Below, one piece after another: positions 17,619 to 23,923 of a stretch of 27,654 bases of DNA. The stretch's first letter is position 1. Every line of letters starts with the position of its first letter. The DNA lies in IMG/VR virus record IMGVR_UViG_3300046004_001612, positions 1-27,654 of that record, one strand, 5' to 3'. The stretch comes from a virus. Below the pieces are notes generated by a model. That model did not search any database and was not told where the DNA came from. It saw only the letters and a list, made by a program, of their open reading frames with translations. The position numbers and the translations under genes are program-made.

Positions 17619-17944
17619 TATAATGACATTATAGATAGATGATAGGATAAATCAACTATCTCTTTATTTATATTATCAATTTTACTCTTTATAATGTCTA
17701 GTTTTTCAGAATTTGCGGTAACATTATTAGCGGTTTGATCGACTATACCTTTTGCCTGTATCATAGATACATATATACTACCTAATATGTCTGTAAGTTT
17801 TGGTAGTGGTTCAGGTAACGTTTTTGGAGCTTTACTATTATTCTCTTCATCTTGTATAATCTTGTAACTGCCTGGAGAAATATCCTGTTTAAAAATAGGA
17901 TTATTTGATTTAGATATACTATACGGATTTTGAGAAATATTCAC
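17618..17944 (-). CDS. Hypothetical protein (108 aa), C-terminal coiled coil
   Basis: A 108-residue protein, Pro/Ser/Asn-rich and probably disordered for the first 45 residues. Two helices then follow, with the last 40 residues (NSEKLDIIKSKIDNINKEI) in heptad-like spacing. The GTG at 17944 is the start because a GATAAATA box lies exactly 5 nt upstream, and the nearby ATG is out of frame and immediately stopped. It is the first gene of the late - strand operon and diverges from the 145-aa gene at 17976. A small structural or scaffold-like role is possible. No family recognised. Confidence 0.58.
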   Translation of the reverse strand: MNISQNPYSISKSNNPIFKQDISPGSYKIIQDEENNSKAPKTLPEPLPKLTDILGSIYVSMIQAKGIVDQTANNVTANSEKLDIIKSKIDNINKEIVDLSYHLSIMSL

Positions 17945-17949
17945 ATAAT

Positions 17950-17957
17950 TATTTATC
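17950..17957 (-). promoter_or_regulatory. Late promoter box GATAAATA
   Basis: On the - strand GATAAATA is followed by 5 nt (ATTAT) and the GTG at 17944. The 5-nt spacer is identical to the one before the ATG at 27614. It is divergent from the + strand box at 17963-17970, only 5 bp away. Confidence 0.58.
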
Positions 17958-17962
17958 TTAAG

Positions 17963-17970
17963 AATAAATA
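17963..17970 (+). promoter_or_regulatory. Late promoter box AATAAATA
   Basis: AATAAATA is followed by exactly 5 nt (TTCAT) and the ATG at 17976. With the opposing box at 17950-17957 it forms a compact divergent late promoter pair. Confidence 0.58.
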
Positions 17971-17975
17971 TTCAT

Positions 17976-18413
17976 ATGAATAAGTTTCAAAATAGATTTT
18001 TCCAGCATATCATAGAGCAAGACAATGAGCGCGAGGCTATGGAAGCTTCTTTAGATAAAAATACAAATCCAACTGATTTTGATGTTAATACCGTACCTGG
18101 TAATAATGAAGTTGCAGATTTAACTCGACAAGCTGCACAAGCATCAGCAGCACAAACGGTAGAAATGATTACTCAGATGGAAGAATGGGCAGCGGAGTGT
18201 GGAAGATTTGTTGAATATTTAAACGGACCATCGAATCCAAACTCTCTTATAAAAATATTAGGACGAGCAGAACCTAAAACTATTATGGATGTAGTGAAGA
18301 CTAAATCAGCGTCAGACATTACAGCTTTAGCCGGAGAGTTAGCAGGTTTTAGGAATTTTCTTATCGCGCAGATCGACATCGCACCTTCTAGTACTCAGTT
18401 GCAAGGTATTTAG
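17976..18413 (+). CDS. Hypothetical late protein (145 aa)
   Basis: A 145-residue, mostly helical soluble protein starting MNKFQNRFFQHIIEQDNERE. The acidic N-terminal third is followed by an Ala/Gln-rich helix (LTRQAAQASAAQ), a WAAECGRFVEYLNG helix and a C-terminal helical domain. Its own late-type box suggests a virion or morphogenesis role. It is the only + strand gene inside a - strand region. It is convergent with the primase and overlaps the primase 3' end by 26 nt. A strong + strand terminator lies 42 nt beyond its stop, inside the primase gene. No family recognised. Confidence 0.65.
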   Translation: MNKFQNRFFQHIIEQDNEREAMEASLDKNTNPTDFDVNTVPGNNEVADLTRQAAQASAAQTVEMITQMEEWAAECGRFVEYLNGPSNPNSLIKILGRAEPKTIMDVVKTKSASDITALAGELAGFRNFLIAQIDIAPSSTQLQGI

Positions 18414-19452
18414 CGGTAGTTAAACCTCTAAATTTAGCAATTTCAGTTAATTTTAAAATTCCTACAATACCACTGTAGGAATTTTTTTGTATAAATTCCT
18501 CTTTTATTTCATTTAACTTTCCTCGAATGGCTATATCGTTAAAGTCCTTGAAATTCTTACCGATTTTTTCAGGCCAAATAAAAACTCTTTCACCTTGATC
18601 AAGTAATACTCTTGATTTAGTAAAACTCGCATTATCTATCCATTGCGAGTCAAGAACCCATATTTTACTTTGTAATTTAAGCACTGTATCGAGTTGTTCT
18701 TGTTGTCTAGGTGTAAAAGAGTTTTTACCCTCTGTAATACCTGCAACAGCTACGCTATTTTTGGTAAAAAACGCATTTAAAGGACCTTCAAAGATATAAA
18801 CATAGTCGCTATTAATATCAACCTTGTTAATATTGAATAAAGTCTTCTCAGCATTGATTCTTGATAGATACTTAGGTTTCTTTTTGTTATCGTAAGATAA
18901 TATTGTACGTGACTGATAAAACTCTATGTCATTATGCTCATTTACAAATGGTATCACTAGTCTATTTTTATGAGTATAGTCTGTTAAAGAGATATACAAG
19001 TTATCAGGTCGATTTATAGCTACATCTAAACGTCTTTGCTTAATAATTTGAAGACATACTCGTAAAGTATCATTATCTTTATAATATTCAAGCTGATTAC
19101 TATCTGATAAGTTAATACTATCTTGAGGTAATGTACCACTCTTAACTTTCTGCACTACTGCAGTTGGAGCGTCAGTTAGAGTCGGTACAAACTCTTTAGC
19201 TTCTTCATATACTTCTGTAGGCGTACAACCTGAAGCCTCGCAAATCCATTTAGTAGGCTTACTTGACCATCCGCAGTTATGACAAAAGATATTATCTTTT
19301 TCTGGTAGGTAATAACAGCGACGCTTCTTACCAGATGATGTACCTTCTCTACATATCGGACAACCGCATTGGTAAGTATTATTAAACTTGTTATACTTAG
19401 GATAATAACCAAGCTCATAAAACTTTAAAATAACATAATCTTTAGGTAACAT
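18388..19452 (-). CDS. DNA primase, T4 gp61-like (CHC2 zinc finger plus TOPRIM)
   Basis: A 354-residue primase that makes RNA primers for lagging-strand synthesis and works with the gp41-type helicase. The N-terminal zinc-binding domain shows CPIC at 31-34 and CHNCG at 57-61, with R/K-rich residues between (GKKRRCYYLP). The TOPRIM region has YIFEGPLNAFF (219-229, catalytic Glu 222), WVLDSQ (Asp 268) and FKDFNDIAI (DxxD at 303-306). T4 gp61 is 342 residues, so the length fits. The ATG shares one base with the nuclease stop (TAATG). The last part of the gene carries, on the opposite strand, a terminator for the convergent gene. Confidence 0.92.
   Translation of the reverse strand: MLPKDYVILKFYELGYYPKYNKFNNTYQCGCPICREGTSSGKKRRCYYLPEKDNIFCHNCGWSSKPTKWICEASGCTPTEVYEEAKEFVPTLTDAPTAVVQKVKSGTLPQDSINLSDSNQLEYYKDNDTLRVCLQIIKQRRLDVAINRPDNLYISLTDYTHKNRLVIPFVNEHNDIEFYQSRTILSYDNKKKPKYLSRINAEKTLFNINKVDINSDYVYIFEGPLNAFFTKNSVAVAGITEGKNSFTPRQQEQLDTVLKLQSKIWVLDSQWIDNASFTKSRVLLDQGERVFIWPEKIGKNFKDFNDIAIRGKLNEIKEEFIQKNSYSGIVGILKLTEIAKFRGLTTAKYLATEY
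18455..18488 (+). terminator. Rho-independent terminator for the 145-aa gene
   Basis: A perfect 12-bp stem (18455-18466 with 18474-18485), a 7-nt loop (ATACCAC) and a run of seven T (18482-18488) on the + strand. It lies 42 nt after the stop of the convergent + strand gene and inside the 3' coding part of the primase. Confidence 0.8.
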
Positions 19453-20312
19453 TAGCTAAACATTGATGTTAGCTTAGACTTTAAGAAAAACAAGTTATAC
19501 CATTTAGTTTTATTTTTTGTAATGCTAAATAGTTCTCTTTCATTACACATATCCATAAATTTATCCCAATCAGGATCAATGACATCTTTAAGCTGATCTG
19601 CATAGTAGGTCATCTCTCTTTCCATAGTAGAGTATTTAGATAGCGAGAAGATTTCTTGATTTCGATTAAAGATCTCTTTTTGCTCTTCATTTAGTTCAAT
19701 AGATCCTTTAAGATATTTTTGAATCGTAACTTTACCAAACTTAGGCACTCCTGATACATTATCTGACTTATCACCACTTAAACATTTAGCTATCATCCAT
19801 TCTTTAGTATTAGGGTAGCCTGTCTTTGCTGCGAAGTTATGGATATTAATTTCTTCTTTACGGATAGGATCAAACCAAACAATATTTTCATTAACTAACT
19901 GTAGAAAATCCTTATCTACAGACAAGATTTTTTTATGACCAGGAGTTTCTTTACAGATATATGCAATAACATCATCCGCTTCTAACTCTCGTGGAAAGAT
20001 AGACTTAATAGATAGACAGGTAAACAGCTGTTTAATAATCTCATTATTTTGATGAGGTGAAATATCATTAGATCGATTACCTTTATATTCAGTAAGCATT
20101 GTCTTACGAACATTAGCCTCATAGTCAGGCTTTTCATCCCAGGCAGCGTAAATAGCATTTGGCACATACGCACCTGCGTATGAAAAGATAGCATTTAAGG
20201 TTAAAAAGATATGGAAATTATTAACTAGATCTGGTGTCTCTGTTAATCTATTTTTAGCGATCCAATATGTGCGATGAATTAAATTATTACCGTCAATTAC
20301 TAATGTTTTCAT
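19452..20312 (-). CDS. rnh: 5'-3' exonuclease / RNase H (FEN family, T4 Rnh-like)
   Basis: A 286-residue structure-specific nuclease that removes RNA primers and flaps during lagging-strand maturation. Metal-binding acidic residues are all present: IDGNN (Asp 7), AAWDEKPDYE (58-64 region), ELEADDVIAY (Glu 109, Glu 111, Asp 113, Asp 114), SVDKDFLQL (Asp 133, Asp 135) and GDKSDNVSGVPKFG (Asp 181, Asp 184, helix-hairpin-helix start). T4 RNase H is 305 residues. It overlaps the preceding small gene by 20 nt and the primase by 1 nt, so nuclease and primase are co-translated. It could equally be annotated as a Pol I-type 5' exonuclease domain. Confidence 0.92.
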   Translation of the reverse strand: MKTLVIDGNNLIHRTYWIAKNRLTETPDLVNNFHIFLTLNAIFSYAGAYVPNAIYAAWDEKPDYEANVRKTMLTEYKGNRSNDISPHQNNEIIKQLFTCLSIKSIFPRELEADDVIAYICKETPGHKKILSVDKDFLQLVNENIVWFDPIRKEEINIHNFAAKTGYPNTKEWMIAKCLSGDKSDNVSGVPKFGKVTIQKYLKGSIELNEEQKEIFNRNQEIFSLSKYSTMEREMTYYADQLKDVIDPDWDKFMDMCNERELFSITKNKTKWYNLFFLKSKLTSMFS

Positions 20313-20580
20313 TTGTTTCGTTGTATATATATTGAGCTTTTGCTACCTCGTAAATTTCTTTAAGAGTAACTTCTACAAACTCAAGTATACCCAAGTTCAT
20401 TCCGGAATCAAAGGATTTTATTGGAATAGCTCGATTAATATTTTTAGGCATAGATAAAAATAAATAGTTATCATCCTTTTTATCTATATATATGAACATC
20501 TCGCCTACATAATCTCCATGTAGACATGCAAATATGCTTTTTTGTGTTGGTACTACTTTTTTAGGTATCTTAATTGCCAT
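20293..20580 (-). CDS. Hypothetical protein (95 aa)
   Basis: A 95-residue basic protein starting MAIKIPKKVVPTQKSIFACL. The ATG at 20580 is preferred over an in-frame TTG at 20592 because the TTG would fall in the T-run of the terminator just upstream. Alternating strands (VGEMFIYIDK, NYLFLSMPK, AIPIKSF) suggest a small beta-barrel, followed by a C-terminal helix. It heads the nuclease/primase unit and overlaps the nuclease start by 20 nt, so an auxiliary nucleic-acid role is possible. No known family recognised. Confidence 0.62.
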   Translation of the reverse strand: MAIKIPKKVVPTQKSIFACLHGDYVGEMFIYIDKKDDNYLFLSMPKNINRAIPIKSFDSGMNLGILEFVEVTLKEIYEVAKAQYIYNETNENISN

Positions 20581-20590
20581 ATTTTTGATC

Positions 20591-20630
20591 AAAAAAAACT
20601 GCTACAATAAAAAGATATTGTAGCAGTTTT
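20591..20630 (-). terminator. Strong Rho-independent terminator after the clamp unit
   Basis: A perfect 14-bp inverted repeat (20595-20608 with 20617-20630) with an 8-nt loop. On the - strand it is followed by eight consecutive T (20598 down to 20591). It separates the ssb-clamp unit from the gene at 20580, which begins only 10 nt later. Confidence 0.85.
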
Positions 20631-20641
20631 ATATATTTGTA

Positions 20642-20956
20642 TTATTTTCGCTGCTGTACTCCTGCTTCAAGCAACATGGTTACTACTACTTCAATAGAGT
20701 CAGTTTTAATAAAGATATTTCTATTAAAAAGCTGATTACCATCAGAAAACTCAAACAATATTTCACCAGCATGGTTTTTATTTTCATAGCAAGTAATATA
20801 AATTGAAGCTCCACCCGGATCTACTAACACCGTCCACTTGCGTGGGTCAGCACTAGAATAATTTTGAAATATCTTAAAGGTAGTAAATTGATTATCTTTA
20901 AGTCGCTTTAAGAAATAACTAGGTGTTGATAGTTTATTTTTTGTATGTTTATTCAT
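20642..20956 (-). CDS. Hypothetical protein (104 aa) downstream of clamp
   Basis: A 104-residue protein starting MNKHTKNKLSTPSYFLKRLK. An N-terminal basic helix is followed by a small alpha/beta domain (SADPRKWTVLVDPGGASIYI, then TCYENK, ILFEFSDGNQLF and IFIKTDSIEVVVTMLLEAG). The DPR-W-V-DP arrangement looks like a conserved core, but I cannot name the family. Its ATG overlaps the clamp stop (ATGA) and a terminator follows its own stop, so it is the last gene of the ssb/clamp transcript. A role at the replication fork or in clamp-dependent transcription is possible from position only. Confidence 0.65.
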   Translation of the reverse strand: MNKHTKNKLSTPSYFLKRLKDNQFTTFKIFQNYSSADPRKWTVLVDPGGASIYITCYENKNHAGEILFEFSDGNQLFNRNIFIKTDSIEVVVTMLLEAGVQQRK

Positions 20957-21678
20957 TGAGTAAGAGAAGTGATAACATAAGACAATTTGGTAGTATTAAT
21001 TGCTGTATTAATAATAATAACACCATGCTTAGTGTTAATATTTACAGACACCTCATCACTAAGCAATGTTAGAAGTCTAATATTTTCAAAGTTAATCGGT
21101 ATCGGAGCAAGAGTAATATCAGTCTCACCTAACGACATTACATAAGAGTCAGTATTATGTCTTGCCTTGTCAGTTAACTCAGCTACTAATCGACCCTCTT
21201 CAGTATACAAATAAACCTTATTAGTCTCAGTTGCAAAAGTACTTCCCTTTATAATGGTTTGTATTTGCTGCTTTGTCAATTTAAAGCTTACATCAAAGGT
21301 AAAGTTCTTAATTTTATCTATACTAAGAGCAGGCTTACTTAGAAAACCATCATCAAAAAGATGATACTTAAACTTAATATTTGAATCTTTATATTCAAGA
21401 TTGTTATTATTAAGAGTAAATTCTAGATCAGCACAATTAATTGTATCTAAAACTCGTACTAACTTTTTACTATCAGGTATATTTAGATTAGTATTATACT
21501 CTGAAGAGCATTCACGCTCTCCGAATAATATTAAGGTATTATTCGGAGAGGATGTGATAACTGATATTTTATCTGTAGTTACTTCTGCAATAAATGAATC
21601 ATTTACTTTTGCAAAAGAATCTATAAACTTTATAAATTCAGCCCTGCTCTTTAGCTTTAGATTTCGCTGTTTTGACAT
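20953..21678 (-). CDS. DNA polymerase sliding clamp, gp45-like
   Basis: A 241-residue protein matching the length (T4 gp45 is 228) and secondary structure of the trimeric T4-type clamp. It has an N-terminal helix (SRAEFIKFIDSFAKVNDSF), strands with LNIPDSKKLVRVLDTI, a middle FKYHLFDDGFLSKP segment, then a second helix-strand half (FKLTKQQIQTIIKGSTFATE) ending in VIIINTAINTTKLSYVI. The clamp tethers the polymerase and, in T4, activates late promoters together with gp33 and gp55. That connects it to the late boxes in this window. The ATG at 21678 is chosen over a TTG at 21699, cutting the overlap with the upstream gene to 41 nt. The match is divergent and by eye. Confidence 0.72.
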   Translation of the reverse strand: MSKQRNLKLKSRAEFIKFIDSFAKVNDSFIAEVTTDKISVITSSPNNTLILFGERECSSEYNTNLNIPDSKKLVRVLDTINCADLEFTLNNNNLEYKDSNIKFKYHLFDDGFLSKPALSIDKIKNFTFDVSFKLTKQQIQTIIKGSTFATETNKVYLYTEEGRLVAELTDKARHNTDSYVMSLGETDITLAPIPINFENIRLLTLLSDEVSVNINTKHGVIIINTAINTTKLSYVITSLTQ

Positions 21679-22054
21679 TAGATGATGGTTGTTTATCAAG
21701 TATAGTAGCGATATTCTCTAAAGCTACTTGTATATTTGTTAAAACCTTAATTAACTTTTTATTATCGTCGCTAGTAATAATAGGTACTACTGGTGGAGGA
21801 CTAGTAATTGGAGGAGCAGCAACTACCTCAGCTACAATAGGTATGTTCTGAGGTTGAGGAGGAATCCATTGAGGCGGCGGCGCAGCAGGTGCCTGCGTCG
21901 GGGTAGCCATTACTTGCTCAAATTGTTGTTTTAGCTGTTCACTTACAGGTCGTAAATTACCAGCGTGACTAACAATATCACGATCAGTCTTAAGAGCTTG
22001 TCCATATGTTACTCCCATAAACTGGAGTAAAGTCTGTTTTTCTTCTGGTGTCAT
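21638..22054 (-). CDS. Proline-rich linker protein between ssb and clamp (138 aa)
   Basis: A 138-residue protein in three parts. A helical N-terminal domain (1-50, starting MTPEEKQTLLQFMGVTYGQA) is followed by a Pro/Ala-rich linker (about 51-92, with APPPQWIPPQPQN and SPPPVVPI), then a C-terminal helix (NKKLIKVLTNIQVALENIAT) with a basic tail. The design suggests a tether between two binding partners. It lies 1 nt after the ssb stop and overlaps the clamp start by 41 nt, so it is embedded in the core replication operon. No enzyme motif or known family is visible. Confidence 0.65.
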   Translation of the reverse strand: MTPEEKQTLLQFMGVTYGQALKTDRDIVSHAGNLRPVSEQLKQQFEQVMATPTQAPAAPPPQWIPPQPQNIPIVAEVVAAPPITSPPPVVPIITSDDNKKLIKVLTNIQVALENIATILDKQPSSNVKTAKSKAKEQG

Positions 22055-22055
22055 A

Positions 22056-22901
22056 TTAGAGGTCTTTTAGAAGGTTATCGAGATCGTCGTCAATATTGTA
22101 TTCATTTAGATCCTTAAAGTCGCTTGTGGATTGACTAGTAGGGTTAGTAAATACAGTAGGAGCTACTACAGCAGGAGCTGCAGGTTTATCAAGCTTAACA
22201 TACACGTGCTCGTCTACCATTTGTTTAAGTTCGTCAAAGGATTTAACAGTAAATACATCTTTAAGAGTATTAACACTATCATAAATCTTTTGCTGCTCAT
22301 CTTCCGATAGCTTAAGTTTACCTGCAGCAGTAAAGCGTGAAGAGACATAAGACGGATAATCGCCTTGCTGTTCTACTTTAATCTTCAGATTAACACCTTC
22401 AGGTCCTAGATCAAACACTCGCTCTACACCATACTCTTCAGCATCTTCACCCTCAATTGCTTCAAGGATAATTTTCTGAAGTTGTTTACCATATCGAAGA
22501 ATTTTAACTTTACCGTTATTTTCAGGATTAGCTGGATCGTCAATAACATATACATTTACAAGCCATTTCTCGGAACGACGAACAGCTTCCATTTTTGACT
22601 TTTCGTCGTCAGTACCAGTACGCTTTGCTCTAAAGCGTTCCTCAGAGATTGGATCTCTCTCACCAAAGGTTTGAGGACTAATAGCTTGAACATAAGCACC
22701 AGTAGCAAAGGAATTCCACCCATGAACATAATAGTGAAGGAAAGTATCAGCAGGAGACTTACTATCAGGTAGTAATCTAACCGTATAGGTATTACCTACA
22801 GCAGTTTTCATAATTTCATTATAGAGACCACTACCTCCGCTTTTATCAGTATTTTTATTTAGAGCGGCTTTAATTGATTGAAACATTGTTGAGTTTAGCA
22901 T
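22056..22901 (-). CDS. Single-stranded DNA-binding protein, T4 gp32-like
   Basis: A 281-residue protein (T4 gp32 is 301) that coats ssDNA at forks and recruits loader and helicase. It has an MFQSIKAALNKN N-terminus (residues 6-17), a core with VRLLPDSK, YYVHGW (His 60) and WLVNVYVIDDPANPENNGKV (113-132), then ILRYGKQL. A C-terminal Ala/Pro linker leads to an acidic tail (NIDDDLDNLLKDL), the usual partner-binding tip. The protein has no cysteine at all, so the T4 zinc site (one His, three Cys) is lost; ISPQTFGERDPISEERF occupies the equivalent region. The ATG at 22901 is used; an ATG at 22886 would give a start closer to T4 gp32. It has its own promoter and an A/C-only leader. Confidence 0.88.
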   Translation of the reverse strand: MLNSTMFQSIKAALNKNTDKSGGSGLYNEIMKTAVGNTYTVRLLPDSKSPADTFLHYYVHGWNSFATGAYVQAISPQTFGERDPISEERFRAKRTGTDDEKSKMEAVRRSEKWLVNVYVIDDPANPENNGKVKILRYGKQLQKIILEAIEGEDAEEYGVERVFDLGPEGVNLKIKVEQQGDYPSYVSSRFTAAGKLKLSEDEQQKIYDSVNTLKDVFTVKSFDELKQMVDEHVYVKLDKPAAPAVVAPTVFTNPTSQSTSDFKDLNEYNIDDDLDNLLKDL

Positions 22902-22907
22902 ATTATT

Positions 22908-22965
22908 GGTTTTTTGTTTTTTTGGTTTTTGTTGTTTTTTGGTTTTAATATATCAATTGATATAT
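22908..22965 (-). promoter_or_regulatory. ssb mRNA leader: palindrome plus A/C-only tract
   Basis: On the - strand an 18-nt perfect palindrome (22965-22948) can form a 7-bp hairpin with an AATT loop. It is followed, after one base, by 39 nt (22946-22908) made only of A and C, arranged as A-runs punctuated by C or CC. The ATG lies 6 nt beyond. This is an unstructured single-stranded leader directly before the gene of a ssDNA/RNA-binding protein. It resembles in layout the T4 gene 32 translational operator, which is a folded element followed by an unstructured stretch. Confidence 0.5.
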
Positions 22966-22969
22966 ATAA

Positions 22970-22997
22970 ATTATATAGCAGTTCATTCGCTTTTCAA
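22970..22997 (-). promoter_or_regulatory. Sigma70-like promoter of ssb
   Basis: On the - strand TTGAAA (22997-22992), a 16-nt spacer and TATAAT (22975-22970). The predicted start is near 22963, at the edge of the palindrome, giving a leader of about 60 nt. The -35 lies inside the 3' end of the gp59-like gene. Confidence 0.6.
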
Positions 22998-23630
22998 TAG
23001 TTTCTTTTCTACTATTTGAAGTGCTGTTCGAACGATTGTTTTTAGGTTATTTGATTTAATAAATAAAGAGCGAGTAGTATTGTAAGTAGTAAAAAAATCG
23101 TTAATAATAAAATTAGTTATACTTTTATCATATTTATTGATAATACTATCAATTGCTAATCCTTGAAGTACATAAAAGTTAATTTTATGATCTTTTAAAT
23201 GTTGTATAACTAAAGGAGTTGAGCCATTATATCGTGTTTTGTAATCATTAAGAGACAAGTTATTAAGTTTACAGAATTTATAAATAAAAGAGCAAACATC
23301 TTTGCAGTTATTTATCACATCTATATTATCAGGGTTCTCAACTTCTTTTTTCTTTTTGTATTCTGTATAGCATATAATCGCCTTACGTGTTACATAAAAT
23401 TTAATGTCGAAGTATGCTGTATCAGTGAATATTTTATACGGTGCGATAAAAAAATCTGTATAATTAATATTATGATTTGAATTAAAAAAAGACTCTAATT
23501 TTTGAAGACATAAAAGAGTAGTGTCGTCTATTTTTGTAAAGTCTTCTCTCAGTCTATATGGTTTGTTTTGACTTTTACGGGAAGCTGTTTGAAAGAAATT
23601 ATATATTAATTTTTGCTTTTCGCTAATCAT
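22983..23630 (-). CDS. Putative helicase loader, gp59-like
   Basis: A 215-residue protein (T4 gp59 is 217). No strong motif exists, but the order of features follows gp59 as I recall it. YTDFFIAPYKIFTDTAYFDIK (47-67 region) lies where T4 has the DNA-binding segment around SDAAYQKRRDK. The C-terminal half, DVCSFIYKFCKLNNLSL, then STPLVIQHLKDHKINFYVLQ and IDSIINKYDKS, parallels the gp59 C-domain (IYYFSKK, FKLLQSNIISFETFILLDS, NIIDKHDEQ). It sits directly upstream of ssb, as gene 59 sits by gene 32 in T4. gp59 loads gp41 onto gp32-coated DNA, and both partners are encoded here. Its ATG overlaps the previous stop (ATGA). Assigned from memory of the family plus position. Confidence 0.55.
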   Translation of the reverse strand: MISEKQKLIYNFFQTASRKSQNKPYRLREDFTKIDDTTLLCLQKLESFFNSNHNINYTDFFIAPYKIFTDTAYFDIKFYVTRKAIICYTEYKKKKEVENPDNIDVINNCKDVCSFIYKFCKLNNLSLNDYKTRYNGSTPLVIQHLKDHKINFYVLQGLAIDSIINKYDKSITNFIINDFFTTYNTTRSLFIKSNNLKTIVRTALQIVEKKLLKSE

Positions 23631-23923
23631 AGTTTAAGATTTGTATTCACATTCAAGAATCTAGTTACATACTTACTAACAGAAATTAAAGGATCGTACT
23701 TTATAAATAACATAACTAATTCATAATTAGTATCTATACATAATAGCTCCTTTAAAATATTACGCAAGCGTTCTTCTTGTAAAACGATTAAAAAAATGTT
23801 TTGTATGCTTAATTTCTTATTTTTTATTAAACTACATAAGGTGCAGAAAGATAATAGAAGATGTTCTGTTTCATCTTGAATTATATTCTGAGATGGCTGC
23901 TCTGCTTGGTTGATAATCAGCAT
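23627..23923 (-). CDS. Small helical protein (98 aa) in the gp33 position
   Basis: A 98-residue, Leu/Ile-rich, helical protein starting MLIINQAEQPSQNIIQDETE. It overlaps the DHH gene by 7 nt and the gp59-like gene by 3 nt. In T4, gene 33 (late-transcription co-activator, 112 residues, binds RNA polymerase and the clamp) lies next to gene 59. The position, size, helical content and presence of late boxes make a gp33-like role worth testing. However, I see no convincing motif, and the C-terminus (NVNTNLKL) is only loosely like the hydrophobic clamp-binding tail. Confidence 0.55.
   Translation of the reverse strand: MLIINQAEQPSQNIIQDETEHLLLSFCTLCSLIKNKKLSIQNIFLIVLQEERLRNILKELLCIDTNYELVMLFIKYDPLISVSKYVTRFLNVNTNLKL

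Noticed and set aside
17614-17627. 14-nt perfect palindrome GTCATTATAATGAC at the 17618 gene junction
   Set aside because: It spans the TAATG coupling site and its AT-rich symmetry can arise by chance; no tandem copy or operator context.
23058-23065. AATAAATA on the + strand within the gp59-like gene
   Set aside because: Matches the late box but lies in - strand coding sequence with no + strand start codon following; expected by chance in AT-rich DNA.
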